NCBI GenBank assembly: GCA_048499805.1
Contig: JASNZF010000005.1
Location: 424,877-488,876 of the forward strand
Source: JAWXBA01 sp048499805
Lineage (GTDB): Bacteria > Gemmatimonadota > Gemmatimonadetes > Gemmatimonadales > GWC2-71-9
Reading direction: 5' to 3'
Length of the DNA stretch: 64,000 nt
Position numbers and translations under genes: made by a program
Notes under the pieces: model-generated
What the model was told of the DNA's origin: nothing
What the model saw: only the letters and a program-made list of their open reading frames with translations
Database searches by the model: none
Shown here: one piece after another, positions 34,263-43,540 of the stretch
Numbering within the stretch: the first letter of the stretch is position 1
Layout: every line of letters starts with the position of its first letter

Positions 34263-36515
34263 ATGTCCGTTTCTCCCGGCCGCCTCACGGCCCTGCTGCT
34301 GTGCCTGGTCCCGCCTTCATCGGCGAACGCCCAGGACCTGGCCGCGCAGGCAACGGCGGCCCTCGAGCAGGGTCGCCCGTGGCAGGCCACCCAGATCCTC
34401 CGGCCCGCTGTCGCGGACCTGACCCGGACCCCGGCCGCCACGACGCTCCTCGCGGCGCAGGCCGCGGCGGCATGGGGCGGATGGAGTTCGGTGGTCCGTC
34501 TCCTGGGCAGTCGTACCTGGCCGGATCGTGATTCGGAGGGAAAGGCCCGGGAACTGCTGGGCCGCGCCGCCCTGGACCGCCGGGCCGATCGGGAGGCGGC
34601 CGACCACCTCCGGCGGTCCATCCCCTTGGCATCGGAACCGCGGATTCGCGGCATCCGCACCGCGCTCCTGGCGCGCTCGCTCGAGCGGCTCGAGCGCCCC
34701 GACAGCGCTGCCGCGGCCTACCTCGCCGCGGCAGCCCTCCTGCCGGAGGCGGCGGAGTGGCTCGGTCTGCGGGCCGCGGCGCTGCTCCCGGACAGCGGGG
34801 CGCGGGCCCGGATCTACCGCACCGTCGGCGCCGAACCGGCCCGGTCGCGGGTCGCCCGGGTCGAGGCTGCCGCGCTGGAGCGGGTCGGGGCCCTCGAGGC
34901 CGCGGCCGCGCGGTACGCGGCCCTGGGGGCTCGGGGCGATGCCCTGCGCCTCCGGCTCGCCGCGGCCTCCTCGGACTCGGTGCGCACCTCCCTGCGACGG
35001 GACCTGGTGGCCCTCCTCACCGCCCCACTCGGCGCCGAGGAGAGCCGCAACGCAATCGCCCTGCTCGACCAGCTTCCGGGAACCCTTTCCCTGGAGGAGC
35101 ATCTCGCGGTGGCGCGTCGCGCTGCCGCGATTGGCAACGCCGCCCGTGCGGTGCGGGGATTCACGGCCGCGCGGGGGCAGCCAGGGTTCACCGATGGTGA
35201 TCGGTTGCGCTTCGGCCTGAGCCTGGTCCAGGCCGGCCGCCCGGTCGATGCCATGACCGAATTCAGCGCGATCCGTGACCCGGCCCATACCGGTGCGGCC
35301 GCCTACCAGCGCGCCCGCCTGACCCTCGACCAGTCCGGCGCCACCGCCGCGATTGCCGCGCTGCTGCGGGTTCCGGAGGTGGCGGGGCGGGATACCGCCA
35401 GCGCCGGGATCGCCCTCTTCCTGGCCGGGGACCTGGTCGCCGATCAGGGGGACTACGCGGCGGCCCGCAGGCACTATCGCAGGGTGGCAACGGAGTACCC
35501 CACCGCCGCCCACGCGGCACGCGCCCTCCTCGAGGTCGGTACGCTGTCCCTGCTCCTCGGCGAGCGCGATGCAGCCCTCGCGGCGTTCGAAGCCCTGGCC
35601 GAGCGCTACCCGGAGGGCGACGAGGGGCCCGCTGGACTGTACTGGGCCGGTCGAATAGAGGCCGAACGCGGCTCCACCGCCAGCGCCAGGGCTCGGTGGC
35701 GCACCGTCATCGCGGGAACCCCGCATTCCTACTATGCGCTGGCGGCGGCCCGCCGTCTCGGCGAGGCCCCCTGGACACCCGACTCGACCGCCGCCATCCC
35801 GCCCCCGCCGGCCGAGACGGTCGCTGGCCTGGCGCGGGCAGCGCTCCTCGACTCGATCGGGTTCACGCCGGAACGCGACCTCGAGCTCGACCAGGTGGCC
35901 GCCAGGGCGGGCAACCAGCCGGCGGAACTGGTGGCCACTGCCACCGCCCTCGCGGCGGCCGGCCACACCGCCCGCTCAGTCACCCTGGCCCAGCGCGCAC
36001 TCCGATTCGATGCCCCGCGCACGCGCGAGCTCTACCGGCTGCTCTTTCCAGTGCCCGAACCGACGGTCTTTCCGGAAATGGCCGCCGCCCGTGACCTGGA
36101 TCCCTGGCTCACCGCCGGACTCATCAAGCAGGAGTCGGGATTCAACCCCAGGGCCCGGTCGGCCGCCGATGCGCGGGGCCTGATGCAGGTTCTACCCACG
36201 GTCGGCGCGCAACTGGCCCGCCGCCTCGGCTGGGCCGACTGGGACGGGGTGCTGCTCTACCAGCCTGAGGTGAGCCTCACACTGGGGACCCTGCACCTCC
36301 AGGAGATGCGGCGCCAGTATCCGGATCCAGTGCGCTTCCTGGCTGCCTACAACGCCGGTGGCACCCGGGTCCGTCGCTGGGACGCCAGGCCCGGGGTGCA
36401 GGACGATCCCGAGTTGTTCCTCGAGCGCATCCCCTACATCGAGACCCGGAACTACGTCCGGCGGGTGCTGCGGAATGCGGCGTTTTATGAGGGGTTGTAT
36501 GGGAGTGAGAGGTAG
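34263..36515 (+). CDS. Lytic murein transglycosylase (Slt-like)
   Basis: This 750-residue periplasmic enzyme cleaves the glycan strands of peptidoglycan. A signal peptide (LTALLLCLVPPSSANA) precedes about 550 residues of helical TPR-like repeats, like the superhelical ring of Slt70 but with Ala/Arg-rich low-complexity sequence. The C-terminal SLT domain has ITAGLIKQESGFNPRARS-type sequence with the catalytic Glu in KQESGFNP, then GLMQVLP and YNAGGTRVRRW. The perfect TATAAT six bases before the ATG implies a leaderless mRNA. The last residues come from the GAGAGGTA repeat. Confidence 0.9.
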   Translation: MSVSPGRLTALLLCLVPPSSANAQDLAAQATAALEQGRPWQATQILRPAVADLTRTPAATTLLAAQAAAAWGGWSSVVRLLGSRTWPDRDSEGKARELLGRAALDRRADREAADHLRRSIPLASEPRIRGIRTALLARSLERLERPDSAAAAYLAAAALLPEAAEWLGLRAAALLPDSGARARIYRTVGAEPARSRVARVEAAALERVGALEAAAARYAALGARGDALRLRLAAASSDSVRTSLRRDLVALLTAPLGAEESRNAIALLDQLPGTLSLEEHLAVARRAAAIGNAARAVRGFTAARGQPGFTDGDRLRFGLSLVQAGRPVDAMTEFSAIRDPAHTGAAAYQRARLTLDQSGATAAIAALLRVPEVAGRDTASAGIALFLAGDLVADQGDYAAARRHYRRVATEYPTAAHAARALLEVGTLSLLLGERDAALAAFEALAERYPEGDEGPAGLYWAGRIEAERGSTASARARWRTVIAGTPHSYYALAAARRLGEAPWTPDSTAAIPPPPAETVAGLARAALLDSIGFTPERDLELDQVAARAGNQPAELVATATALAAAGHTARSVTLAQRALRFDAPRTRELYRLLFPVPEPTVFPEMAAARDLDPWLTAGLIKQESGFNPRARSAADARGLMQVLPTVGAQLARRLGWADWDGVLLYQPEVSLTLGTLHLQEMRRQYPDPVRFLAAYNAGGTRVRRWDARPGVQDDPELFLERIPYIETRNYVRRVLRNAAFYEGLYGSER

Positions 36516-36720
36516 AAAGCGAGAGGTAAGAGGTAAGAGGAAAGCGGAAAGGGAGAAGCGGGGAGAACACGCCCAGCAGGAGGGACGCATGAAGGCGGCT
36601 GGCAGGACGACATTGTGCCCATGTGCAGGGGATCAGGGTAGGTGGTGGATGCAAGTCGATGGGCACCCCTCCTACCTCCTACCTCTTACCTCTTACCTCT
36701 CACCTCTTACCTCCCCACCA
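36505..36720. repeat. GAGGTAA tandem inverted repeat between convergent genes
   Basis: GAGAGGTAAGAGGTAAGAGG (36521-36540) and its exact reverse complement (36682-36701) form a 20-bp perfect inverted repeat about 140 bp apart. Looser units lie on both sides (36507-36520 and 36665-36713). It overlaps the 3' ends of both the transglycosylase and gluQ genes. Confidence 0.85.
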
Positions 36721-37611
36721 CCACAACTCCACCGGAAACCCCGTCGCCTCGGCGGCGAGGGTCAGGACCTCCGCGGCACCAATTCCGGCCGCGCGAAGGG
36801 TACGGATCGCCGCTGCGCCATCGCGCTTGCTGAGCTTGTCACCTGATGCACCGAAGATCAGGGGGTGATGGAGGAATGCGGCGGGCTCGGCCCGGCCCAG
36901 CAACCTGCCGAGCAGAATCTGCCGACCGGTGGAAGCGAGCAGGTCCTCGCCACGCACGACGAGGGTCACCCCGTGGCGCAGGTCATCGGCGGTCACGGCG
37001 AACTGATAGGTCCAATTGCCGATCGCGTCGCGCAGGAGCAGGTCGCCACATTGTCGTACCGGGACCTGTTGCTGCGCGCCGAGCCGCAGATCAGTGAAGG
37101 TGATGGCTTCCTCGGGGAGGATCGCACGAGTCCCGACACCCGGCGCGCCGAGGGGGAGATTGCGACCGCGACACGAGCCGGGATACCGAATCTCCTGACC
37201 CGGCTCCTGCTGCCCCATGTCCACGCTCCGGGCAATCTGTGAACGGGAGCAGCTGCAGCCGTACAGCCGCGTCGTGGTCGAGAGCTGGTCGAGCGCCCGC
37301 CGATACTCGGCATCGCAATCGCTCTGCCGCCACGGAGACGACTCCCCAGCGCTGAGGGAGGCACGGCTCGGCCCGTCCGGCTCCAGCCCCAACCACTCCA
37401 GGTTGGAGAGGATCGCAGTCTCATGCTCCCGGCGCGAACGGCCCCGATCGTGATCCTCGATCCGGAGCAGCACCGTCCCGCCGGTGGCGCGAGCCACCCC
37501 CCAGGTCCAGATCGCGTTGGCGACATGGCCCAGGTGCAATTCTCCCGTTGGGCTGGGCGCAAACCGGGTGACCGGTGCAACGGGAAGTCTGTCGAGCCAG
37601 TCCTGGTCCAT
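36700..37611 (-). CDS. gluQ: Glutamyl-Q tRNA(Asp) synthetase
   Basis: GluQ attaches glutamate to queuosine in tRNA(Asp). At 303 residues it is the short paralogue of GltX without the anticodon-binding domain. It has FAPSPTGELHLGH (the HIGH motif) at about 17-29, zinc-ligand Cys in YGCSCSRSQI and YPGSCRGR, and KLSKRDG, the KMSKS equivalent. TAGCTT five bases before the ATG suggests a leaderless start. The last residues (ELWWWGGKR) are encoded in the repeat arm. A queuosine-type gene, queD-like, lies at 44974. Confidence 0.92.
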   Translation of the reverse strand: MDQDWLDRLPVAPVTRFAPSPTGELHLGHVANAIWTWGVARATGGTVLLRIEDHDRGRSRREHETAILSNLEWLGLEPDGPSRASLSAGESSPWRQSDCDAEYRRALDQLSTTTRLYGCSCSRSQIARSVDMGQQEPGQEIRYPGSCRGRNLPLGAPGVGTRAILPEEAITFTDLRLGAQQQVPVRQCGDLLLRDAIGNWTYQFAVTADDLRHGVTLVVRGEDLLASTGRQILLGRLLGRAEPAAFLHHPLIFGASGDKLSKRDGAAAIRTLRAAGIGAAEVLTLAAEATGFPVELWWWGGKR

Positions 37612-37769
37612 GATGGAAGCTAGCCGCTCGCCCTCACCTCCTCATCCGGCTGCCACCGATACAGCGCCGGACTCACTGCCTCGCAGCCGCCTGCGGACCC
37701 GCCCTGCAACCGTTCCGGTTCCCCACGCATCTTTGCTCCGAGGTCTTCCCATCCACCCGGAGCAACATC

Positions 37770-38972
37770 GTGCAAAGCCGAGCAACCACTCTTACCCTCG
37801 CAGCGTTGGCCAGTGTGGCACCCACCCTCAAGGCCCAGACACCCCAGCCGATCGGCCGTCCCGCCGCCGAATTTGCAGAACCGTTCACCCGGATCAGTGG
37901 CATCCGCGAGTTGGCCGACGGCAAGGTGATCGTCGCCGACCAGCGCGAGAAGCTGGTCCAGCTGCTGGACCTGCGGACCGGCGCCGCGCAACCGATCGGG
38001 CGCGAGGGCCAGGGCCCGGGCGAGTATGCCCTGCCGACCGGGTTGCTTGCCCAGCCGAACAACCAGACGCTCCTGGTCGACCTCCTGAACAGCCGGTACT
38101 TGAAGATTGGCCCGGACGGGAAGCCGGGGGAGACGGTCTCCCCTCCCGACCTCAGCGCGACCAGTCCGGGGGGTGGGGCGATGCGCATCGGCGGGCTGGT
38201 CAATCCGCGAGGCGTGGACAATCAGGGGCGGCTCTATTTCCAGGATCTTGGGATCCGGCAGGGTGGCGAGTCCGCCGATAGCGTTGCAGTCCTGCGCTGG
38301 ACGGTCGGCAGCGCCCGCGTCGACACCGTCGGGTGGGTCCAGGGACCCCGCACCACCGTCACCTCCACCGGTGGGGGCGGCGGAAGCCAGGGGATGCGAA
38401 TGACCGTCGGCATGGCAATGGTCTGGGGCCCCGCGGAGCAGTGGGCGGTGGCTGGCAACGGCCGGGTTGCCCGGGTCACGCCGGAGCCGTACCGGGTGAT
38501 CTGGTATGACGCCAATCGCCGCGCCACCGCGGGACCGGTCGTGCCCTATACACCGCGTCGCGTCACCGAGGCCGACAAGGCCGAGTATCGCGAGGCGCAG
38601 CGCACCAACCCGCCGACCATGATCATGATGACCACCGGTGGCGGTGGCGGCGGCACCTCGGTCTCCACCCCGCCGGCCTCGGCACTGCCGGATCCGACCT
38701 TTGCCGAGACGATGCCGGCCTTCACGGGGGGCGGCTCCGTCCTGGCCACTCCCGATGGCGAGGTCTGGGTCCTGCGCACCCGCGCCGCCAACGACAAGAT
38801 CCCGGTCTACGACGTGTTCAACAGCGCGGGCCGCCTGGTGCGCAAGGTGTCACTGGCCGCCCGGAGCCGGGTGGTCGGGTTCGGCACCGCGAGTGTCTAC
38901 GTGGCGCGGATGGACGAGGATGACCTGGAGTACCTGCAGCGCTACAGCCGGCCTGCAGTCGGGGCGCCGTAG
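37770..38972 (+). CDS. Exported 6-bladed beta-propeller protein
   Basis: This 400-residue exported protein has a signal peptide (TLTLAALASVAPTLKA) and blades such as FTRISGIRELADGKVIVADQ, GREGQGPGEY and ALPTGLLAQPNNQTLLVDLL. The GREGQGPGEY motif recurs in the propeller lipoprotein at 58339 (GRKGEGPGEY). Two Gly-rich loops (TGGGGGSQG and TGGGGGGTS) interrupt the fold. GTG start with GGAG seven bases upstream. Role unknown. Confidence 0.72.
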   Translation: MQSRATTLTLAALASVAPTLKAQTPQPIGRPAAEFAEPFTRISGIRELADGKVIVADQREKLVQLLDLRTGAAQPIGREGQGPGEYALPTGLLAQPNNQTLLVDLLNSRYLKIGPDGKPGETVSPPDLSATSPGGGAMRIGGLVNPRGVDNQGRLYFQDLGIRQGGESADSVAVLRWTVGSARVDTVGWVQGPRTTVTSTGGGGGSQGMRMTVGMAMVWGPAEQWAVAGNGRVARVTPEPYRVIWYDANRRATAGPVVPYTPRRVTEADKAEYREAQRTNPPTMIMMTTGGGGGGTSVSTPPASALPDPTFAETMPAFTGGGSVLATPDGEVWVLRTRAANDKIPVYDVFNSAGRLVRKVSLAARSRVVGFGTASVYVARMDEDDLEYLQRYSRPAVGAP

Positions 38973-39110
38973 GCAGCGGGGCAGCGGGGCAGCGGGGCAG
39001 CGGGGCCGAATGTAGCGCATTCCCTGTTGGGGGGATAAACCGAGTCCTCACGCCCCATCCGTGGGTGCTCACGGCCCCCCTGCCCCGCTGCCCCCCTGCC
39101 CCCCCCGTCT
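38972..39110. repeat. GCAGCGGG octamer repeat with opposing arm
   Basis: GCAGCGGG occurs four times at 38973-39005. The opposite arm (39073-39108) has GCCCCGCTGCCCCCCTGCCC. The right arm lies inside the 3' end of udk, where it encodes a Gly/Gln-rich tail. About 70 bp separate the arms. Confidence 0.8.
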
Positions 39111-39734
39111 CTCCACCTCCAGCTGCACCCGGGCCAGCAGCATCTCCACGCCGACCCGGTTGTGTCCCCCCTCGGGGATGATGATGTCGGCGTAGCGCTT
39201 CGAGGGCTCGACGAACTCCAGGTGCATCGGCCGCACCGTGCTCAGGTACTGGCGAACCACGTCGGTCATCGACCGTCCCCGCTCCTCGACATCCCGCTGC
39301 AGCCGCCGGATGAACCGCACGTCGTCGTCCACGTCCACGAAGACCTTGATGTCGAACAGGGCGCGCAGGCGGGCCTCGGCCAGGAGGAGGATCCCGTCCA
39401 CGATGATCGCCCGCCGCGGTTCCACCACCTCCCGCCGCTCGGCACGGGTGTGGCGGGCGAAGTCGTAGGTCGGCTTCTCGATCGCCTCACCCCGGCCCAG
39501 CTGGCCCAGGTGCTCCACCATGAGGTCCAGGTCGAAGGCGTCGGGGTGGTCGTAGTTCACCTGCAACCGCTCCTCGAACGCGAGGTGCCGCTGGTCCCGG
39601 TAGTACGCGTCCATGTCGAGGAACGCGGCGTCGTGGCCCAGGGAGGAGTGGATGGCACGGGCGACGGTGGTCTTGCCGGAGCCCGACCCTCCGACGACGG
39701 CAATGATGAGCGGAGCTTGCTGGGCGATGGCCAT
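39069..39734 (-). CDS. udk: Uridine kinase
   Basis: Udk phosphorylates uridine and cytidine to the monophosphates. The 221 residues include the P-loop VVGGSGSGKTTVARAI at about 14-29, DMDAYYRDQRHL, YDHPDAFDLDLM, RRAIIVDGILLLAEARL and RFIRRLQRDVEERGRS. The C-terminal GGQGGSGAGGP comes from the octamer repeat and is probably not native. TATCTT exactly six bases before the ATG indicates a leaderless mRNA. Confidence 0.95.
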   Translation of the reverse strand: MAIAQQAPLIIAVVGGSGSGKTTVARAIHSSLGHDAAFLDMDAYYRDQRHLAFEERLQVNYDHPDAFDLDLMVEHLGQLGRGEAIEKPTYDFARHTRAERREVVEPRRAIIVDGILLLAEARLRALFDIKVFVDVDDDVRFIRRLQRDVEERGRSMTDVVRQYLSTVRPMHLEFVEPSKRYADIIIPEGGHNRVGVEMLLARVQLEVERRGGQGGSGAGGP

Positions 39735-39819
39735 CCGGCAAAGATACTGCGGTCATCGTGGCCCGGAACTCCGTGCCTGGCTACACTTCCCGCCGACCTC
39801 CTTCCCGGACCCGTGCCCG

Positions 39820-40866
39820 ATGCCCCGTTTCCGCACCCTCCCCCTGCTGCTCGCCCTCGCTGCCTGCGGCCCCAGCGCCACTCGGCCCGCCGTCTCCCCG
39901 GCCCTCGACCCGGAGGCACAGGTCGCCCGGCTCCTGGGCGGGCTGGCCCACGATTCCCTCGAGGGCCGGCGCACCGGCCAGCCCGGTGCCTGGAAGGCGG
40001 CGCGCTTCATCGCCGGGGAGATGCAGCGCCTCGGCCTCACGCCGGCCGGCGACAGCGGCTATATCCAGCGCGTGCCGCTCGGCACCCGGGTGGCCGCCAA
40101 CGGGGCGCGCCGCCCGATGCTGCTCCCCTCCTGGGCCGACTGGGACACGGTGCCCGCCGAGCGGCGGCAGTGGGGTGGCAACGTGATCGGCGTCATCCCC
40201 GGCACCGATCGCGCGCTGGCGGACGAGTACGTCCTGCTCACCGCCCACTACGACCACATCGGCATCGGGGTCGCGGTCAATGGTGACTCGATCAACAACG
40301 GTGCCGACGACGACGCCTCCGGGGTGGTCGCGATCCTCGAGATCGCCCGGATGCTCCAGGCGGGACCGCCGCCACGCCGCACCGTCATCGTGGCGGCCAT
40401 GACGGGCGAGGAGGTCGGCCTGCTGGGCACCAACTGGTTCGTCCGGAACCCGTGGCGCCCGCTGGCGCAGATCGTCGGCAACCTGGAGGTGGAGATGATC
40501 GGCCGCCCCGATTCGCTGGTCGGCGGATTCGGCAGGACCTGGCTGACGGGCTACGAGCGCTCCTCGCTTGGCGAGATGCTCGCCGCCGGCGGGATCCCGA
40601 TCGTCGCCGACCCCCGCCCCTCCCAGAACTTTTTCATGCGGAGCGACAACATCGCCTTCGCCTACGAGGGGATCGTGGCCCACACCCTGTCGACCTTCAA
40701 CCTGCACGCCGACTACCATCGGCCCAGCGACGAGATCGACAAGATGGACCTGGCCCACATGGTGGAGGTCATTCGGGCCGCGGAGCGGGCCACCCGGATC
40801 ATGACCGATGGACCCAAGCCCACCTGGAAGGAGGGCGGCCGGCCGGTCCGCACGCCCCGCCCGTAG
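39820..40866 (+). CDS. M28-family aminopeptidase, lipoprotein
   Basis: This 348-residue exported zinc peptidase has a lipoprotein signal (LLLALAACGPS). The co-catalytic zinc site is His in TAHYDHIGIG, bridging Asp in NNGADDDASGVV, Glu-Glu in MTGEEVGLLG, a further acid in EVEMIGRPDS, and the final His in HADYHRPSDE. All M28 ligands are present. TACACT near 39780 is a candidate -10. It is divergent from udk. Confidence 0.9.
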   Translation: MPRFRTLPLLLALAACGPSATRPAVSPALDPEAQVARLLGGLAHDSLEGRRTGQPGAWKAARFIAGEMQRLGLTPAGDSGYIQRVPLGTRVAANGARRPMLLPSWADWDTVPAERRQWGGNVIGVIPGTDRALADEYVLLTAHYDHIGIGVAVNGDSINNGADDDASGVVAILEIARMLQAGPPPRRTVIVAAMTGEEVGLLGTNWFVRNPWRPLAQIVGNLEVEMIGRPDSLVGGFGRTWLTGYERSSLGEMLAAGGIPIVADPRPSQNFFMRSDNIAFAYEGIVAHTLSTFNLHADYHRPSDEIDKMDLAHMVEVIRAAERATRIMTDGPKPTWKEGGRPVRTPRP

Positions 40867-40887
40867 GCCGCCCGGGGCGGGCCCGGC

Positions 40888-43524
40888 TCAACGCCGCTTC
40901 CCGCCCCGCCTCCCCCCAGGTCCCTTCCCCGACCGCCCCTTGGGCGGCCTTCCCGGTCCCCTGCCCCCCCGCCCGCCGCGCCCGGCGGAACGGTCGGGCC
41001 GCAGGTGCTTCCGCTGGGGTCGGGGCTTGCGGAGTTCCGCCTGGAGTTCCGGCAGCGAGTCCGCCAGCAGCGGCGGATCCTCCCCGCGCATCACCGCAAA
41101 GCGGATCGGCCGGTCGAGCGGCGGGAGATCGTGCATGGTCAGCTGGCGGGCCTGGCCCTCGCGCAACCGGAGCCGAGCCGCCGGCGCACCATCGCGGTCC
41201 ACCTCGTACTCGATGGCGACGGTATCGCCCTTGAGGCGGACGGTGCCCGGCAACGCCTCGAGCGCGGCGCGCTCAGTCGCCTGAATCAGGGCATGAAGGT
41301 CCAGGACCACCGGGGTCCGCTCGAAAGTCTTCCACGAATCCACCCCGCCCAGCTGGGCCACCAGCAGTTCCCGCAGGGCCGCGTCGGCCAGGGCAGCCAG
41401 GGTTCCGCCGGACCGGAGGTAGAGCTCGCGCGCCGCGCGCACCTCACGGCGCAGCTTCCCCTGGTCGGGGTGCTCCACCCCGCCCTCGAGCAGGGCATCG
41501 GCCAGCGCCACGTGCGCGGCGGCGCGCAACTCGGGGGGAATCGTCCCCTCCAGCGGTTCGACCCCGGTCTCCAGCTCGAACCCGAAGTAGTGGCGCCGCC
41601 GCTCCACCGCGAGGCGCTGCTTGCGCCGCGGACCGGTCACCAGCACCCGCGGCTCGCCCCAGGTGGCGAAGCGCCGCACCAGGTCGTAGCCGATCGTGGT
41701 CCCCTCGATCGACGCGCGCGGCGTGCCGAACCGGTCGGCGAAGTAGCGCAGGGTGCCCGCCACCGCGCCCCAGGTGCCCGCCATCGACGTGCGCGAGACG
41801 CGCGCCTCCTGGCCGTCGGCGGTGTGCTCGTCGATCACCAGGTCGAAGGGCATCACCGCGGCGAGCAGTTCCGCAAACCGCTGTCGCAGCTCCTTGCTGG
41901 CATACGGCAGCGTCGGCGGCAGCGGCAGTTCCAGGGCCCGGTAGATCGCCGCGGTGCCCAGGGCGGCGTCCTCCACCGCCTTGAGGAGCACCCCGCGACG
42001 CTCCGCCCACTCCTCGACCTGCGGCTCGAAGAGGTGCCGGGGCAGGCCGTACACCTGGCCCAGGATTCCGTGCTGGTTCACCGCCTCGGCGTAGAGGTTG
42101 TAGGCCGTCAGGTGGTCGCTCCCATTGGCCACGGCGCCGTGCAGGTCGCGCTCGTCCCGGGTCATCCGGTGCAGGGAGTCGATGTTGGCGGCCACCGCCA
42201 CCAGCGGCACCAGCTCGGGGTCGGCCTTCACCAGCAATTCGGCCCACGGCCGTTCGACCGGCAGGGCCTCGACCTCGCGGCCGTACTCCGTCAGCCGCCC
42301 CTCGGCGATCAGTCCCCGCTCGGTGAGCAGCCGGACCGCCCGCCGGTAGGCCACCTTGTCCAAGGCCACCGGCAGCTCCAGGTCGGTGGCATCCACCCCG
42401 ATCGCGGCACAGGTGATCGCCACCCGCTCGGCATCCCCCGCCAACTGGAACTCCGGAGGGGTGGGTCGCAGGGACGCGAAGTCGAGCGACCGGTCGCTCA
42501 GGATCGTCACCTCCCCCTTGGCGACCCGGCCATGGACCCGGCCGGCCATCTGGAGGATCTCGTTGGCGCCCAGGTAGAGCCGGTGCAGGACGTTCCGCCC
42601 CCGGTCCACCACGTTGCCGTAGCGCGCGTCGTAGATCACCACCGTGTCGAGCCCCGGCAGGTTGAGCGCCGACTGCCCCGCGGCGGTCATGGTCAGCAGG
42701 AACGGCTTCTCCACCTCCCCCTCGAGGAAGGGACGGATGGCGCGAATCGGCTCGCCGCCGTGATAGAAGGCCACGTGGAGCTTGGGCCACTTGGCGCCGA
42801 GATCCCGGGCCAGGAGCTCGACCTCCTTCCGGGTCGGCACGAAGACGGCCACGCCCCGGCGGTCCCGCAGGAACCGGCGGACCGTCTTGTCATCGAGGAA
42901 CTCGAGGGGATCCTTCGGCACCACGCGCACCGTGGCGGCCAGGGCGGGATCGAAGGCGCTGGTCTCGAGGACCTCGCGGCTGCCGAGGTACGCGGCATAG
43001 AAGGCGGGATCGACCGTGGCACTGAGCCAGATGTAGCGCACCCCGGCGCGCTTGCCGAGGGCCAGGCAGAGCTCGAGTTCCGCGGAGGTCTGGTGGATCT
43101 CATCGACCACCACCGTGTCGGCGGCGGTGATCAGGTCGTCCTGGAACCACCGCCGGGCGATGCCAGTCGTCACGATGACGACGTTCCACGAGGGCGTCTC
43201 AGGCGTCGCCTCGCGTTCCCGGTTCACCACCCCGTAGCGCAGCGACTCCTGCAGGATCGCCTCGGCGATCGGCCGGATGGCGAGGGTCTTTCCAGTCCCC
43301 GTGCCGGCCACGATTCCGAACGGGGTGCCGGCCCGGGCCCAGCCATGGAGCAGGTCGCCGTGCTCGCGAGCCAGGACGGTGTCCACCTGGACGCCCAGCG
43401 CGAGCTCGATCGTCTCGCAGGCGGCCCGCGTGGGGGCAATGACGATGACCCGCCCGCGCGGATGGCGGGCGGCCCGATAGGCGACGGGGTCCGGGGGGAG
43501 GGCGTGGTCTCGGGCGGGATGCAT
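40888..43524 (-). CDS. DEAH-box helicase (HrpA/HrpB-like)
   Basis: This 878-residue SF2 ATPase has motif I GTGTGKT (about 73-79), motif II DEIH (about 139-142), motif III LSAT, motif V AAGQSALNLPGLDTVVIYD and motif VI QMAGRVHGR in place of the usual QRxGRAGR. A helicase-associated helical region follows, and DUF3418-like sequence may lie beyond. The last 45 or so residues are Arg/Gly/Lys-rich (GRGGRGGRGPGRPPKGRSG), an RNA-binding-type tail. RNA remodelling is likely. It begins 17 bases after the thioredoxin-like gene ends. Confidence 0.85.
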   Translation of the reverse strand: MHPARDHALPPDPVAYRAARHPRGRVIVIAPTRAACETIELALGVQVDTVLAREHGDLLHGWARAGTPFGIVAGTGTGKTLAIRPIAEAILQESLRYGVVNREREATPETPSWNVVIVTTGIARRWFQDDLITAADTVVVDEIHQTSAELELCLALGKRAGVRYIWLSATVDPAFYAAYLGSREVLETSAFDPALAATVRVVPKDPLEFLDDKTVRRFLRDRRGVAVFVPTRKEVELLARDLGAKWPKLHVAFYHGGEPIRAIRPFLEGEVEKPFLLTMTAAGQSALNLPGLDTVVIYDARYGNVVDRGRNVLHRLYLGANEILQMAGRVHGRVAKGEVTILSDRSLDFASLRPTPPEFQLAGDAERVAITCAAIGVDATDLELPVALDKVAYRRAVRLLTERGLIAEGRLTEYGREVEALPVERPWAELLVKADPELVPLVAVAANIDSLHRMTRDERDLHGAVANGSDHLTAYNLYAEAVNQHGILGQVYGLPRHLFEPQVEEWAERRGVLLKAVEDAALGTAAIYRALELPLPPTLPYASKELRQRFAELLAAVMPFDLVIDEHTADGQEARVSRTSMAGTWGAVAGTLRYFADRFGTPRASIEGTTIGYDLVRRFATWGEPRVLVTGPRRKQRLAVERRRHYFGFELETGVEPLEGTIPPELRAAAHVALADALLEGGVEHPDQGKLRREVRAARELYLRSGGTLAALADAALRELLVAQLGGVDSWKTFERTPVVLDLHALIQATERAALEALPGTVRLKGDTVAIEYEVDRDGAPAARLRLREGQARQLTMHDLPPLDRPIRFAVMRGEDPPLLADSLPELQAELRKPRPQRKHLRPDRSAGRGGRGGRGPGRPPKGRSGKGPGGRRGGKRR

Positions 43525-43540
43525 GCGGCTCGGCGGCCGC

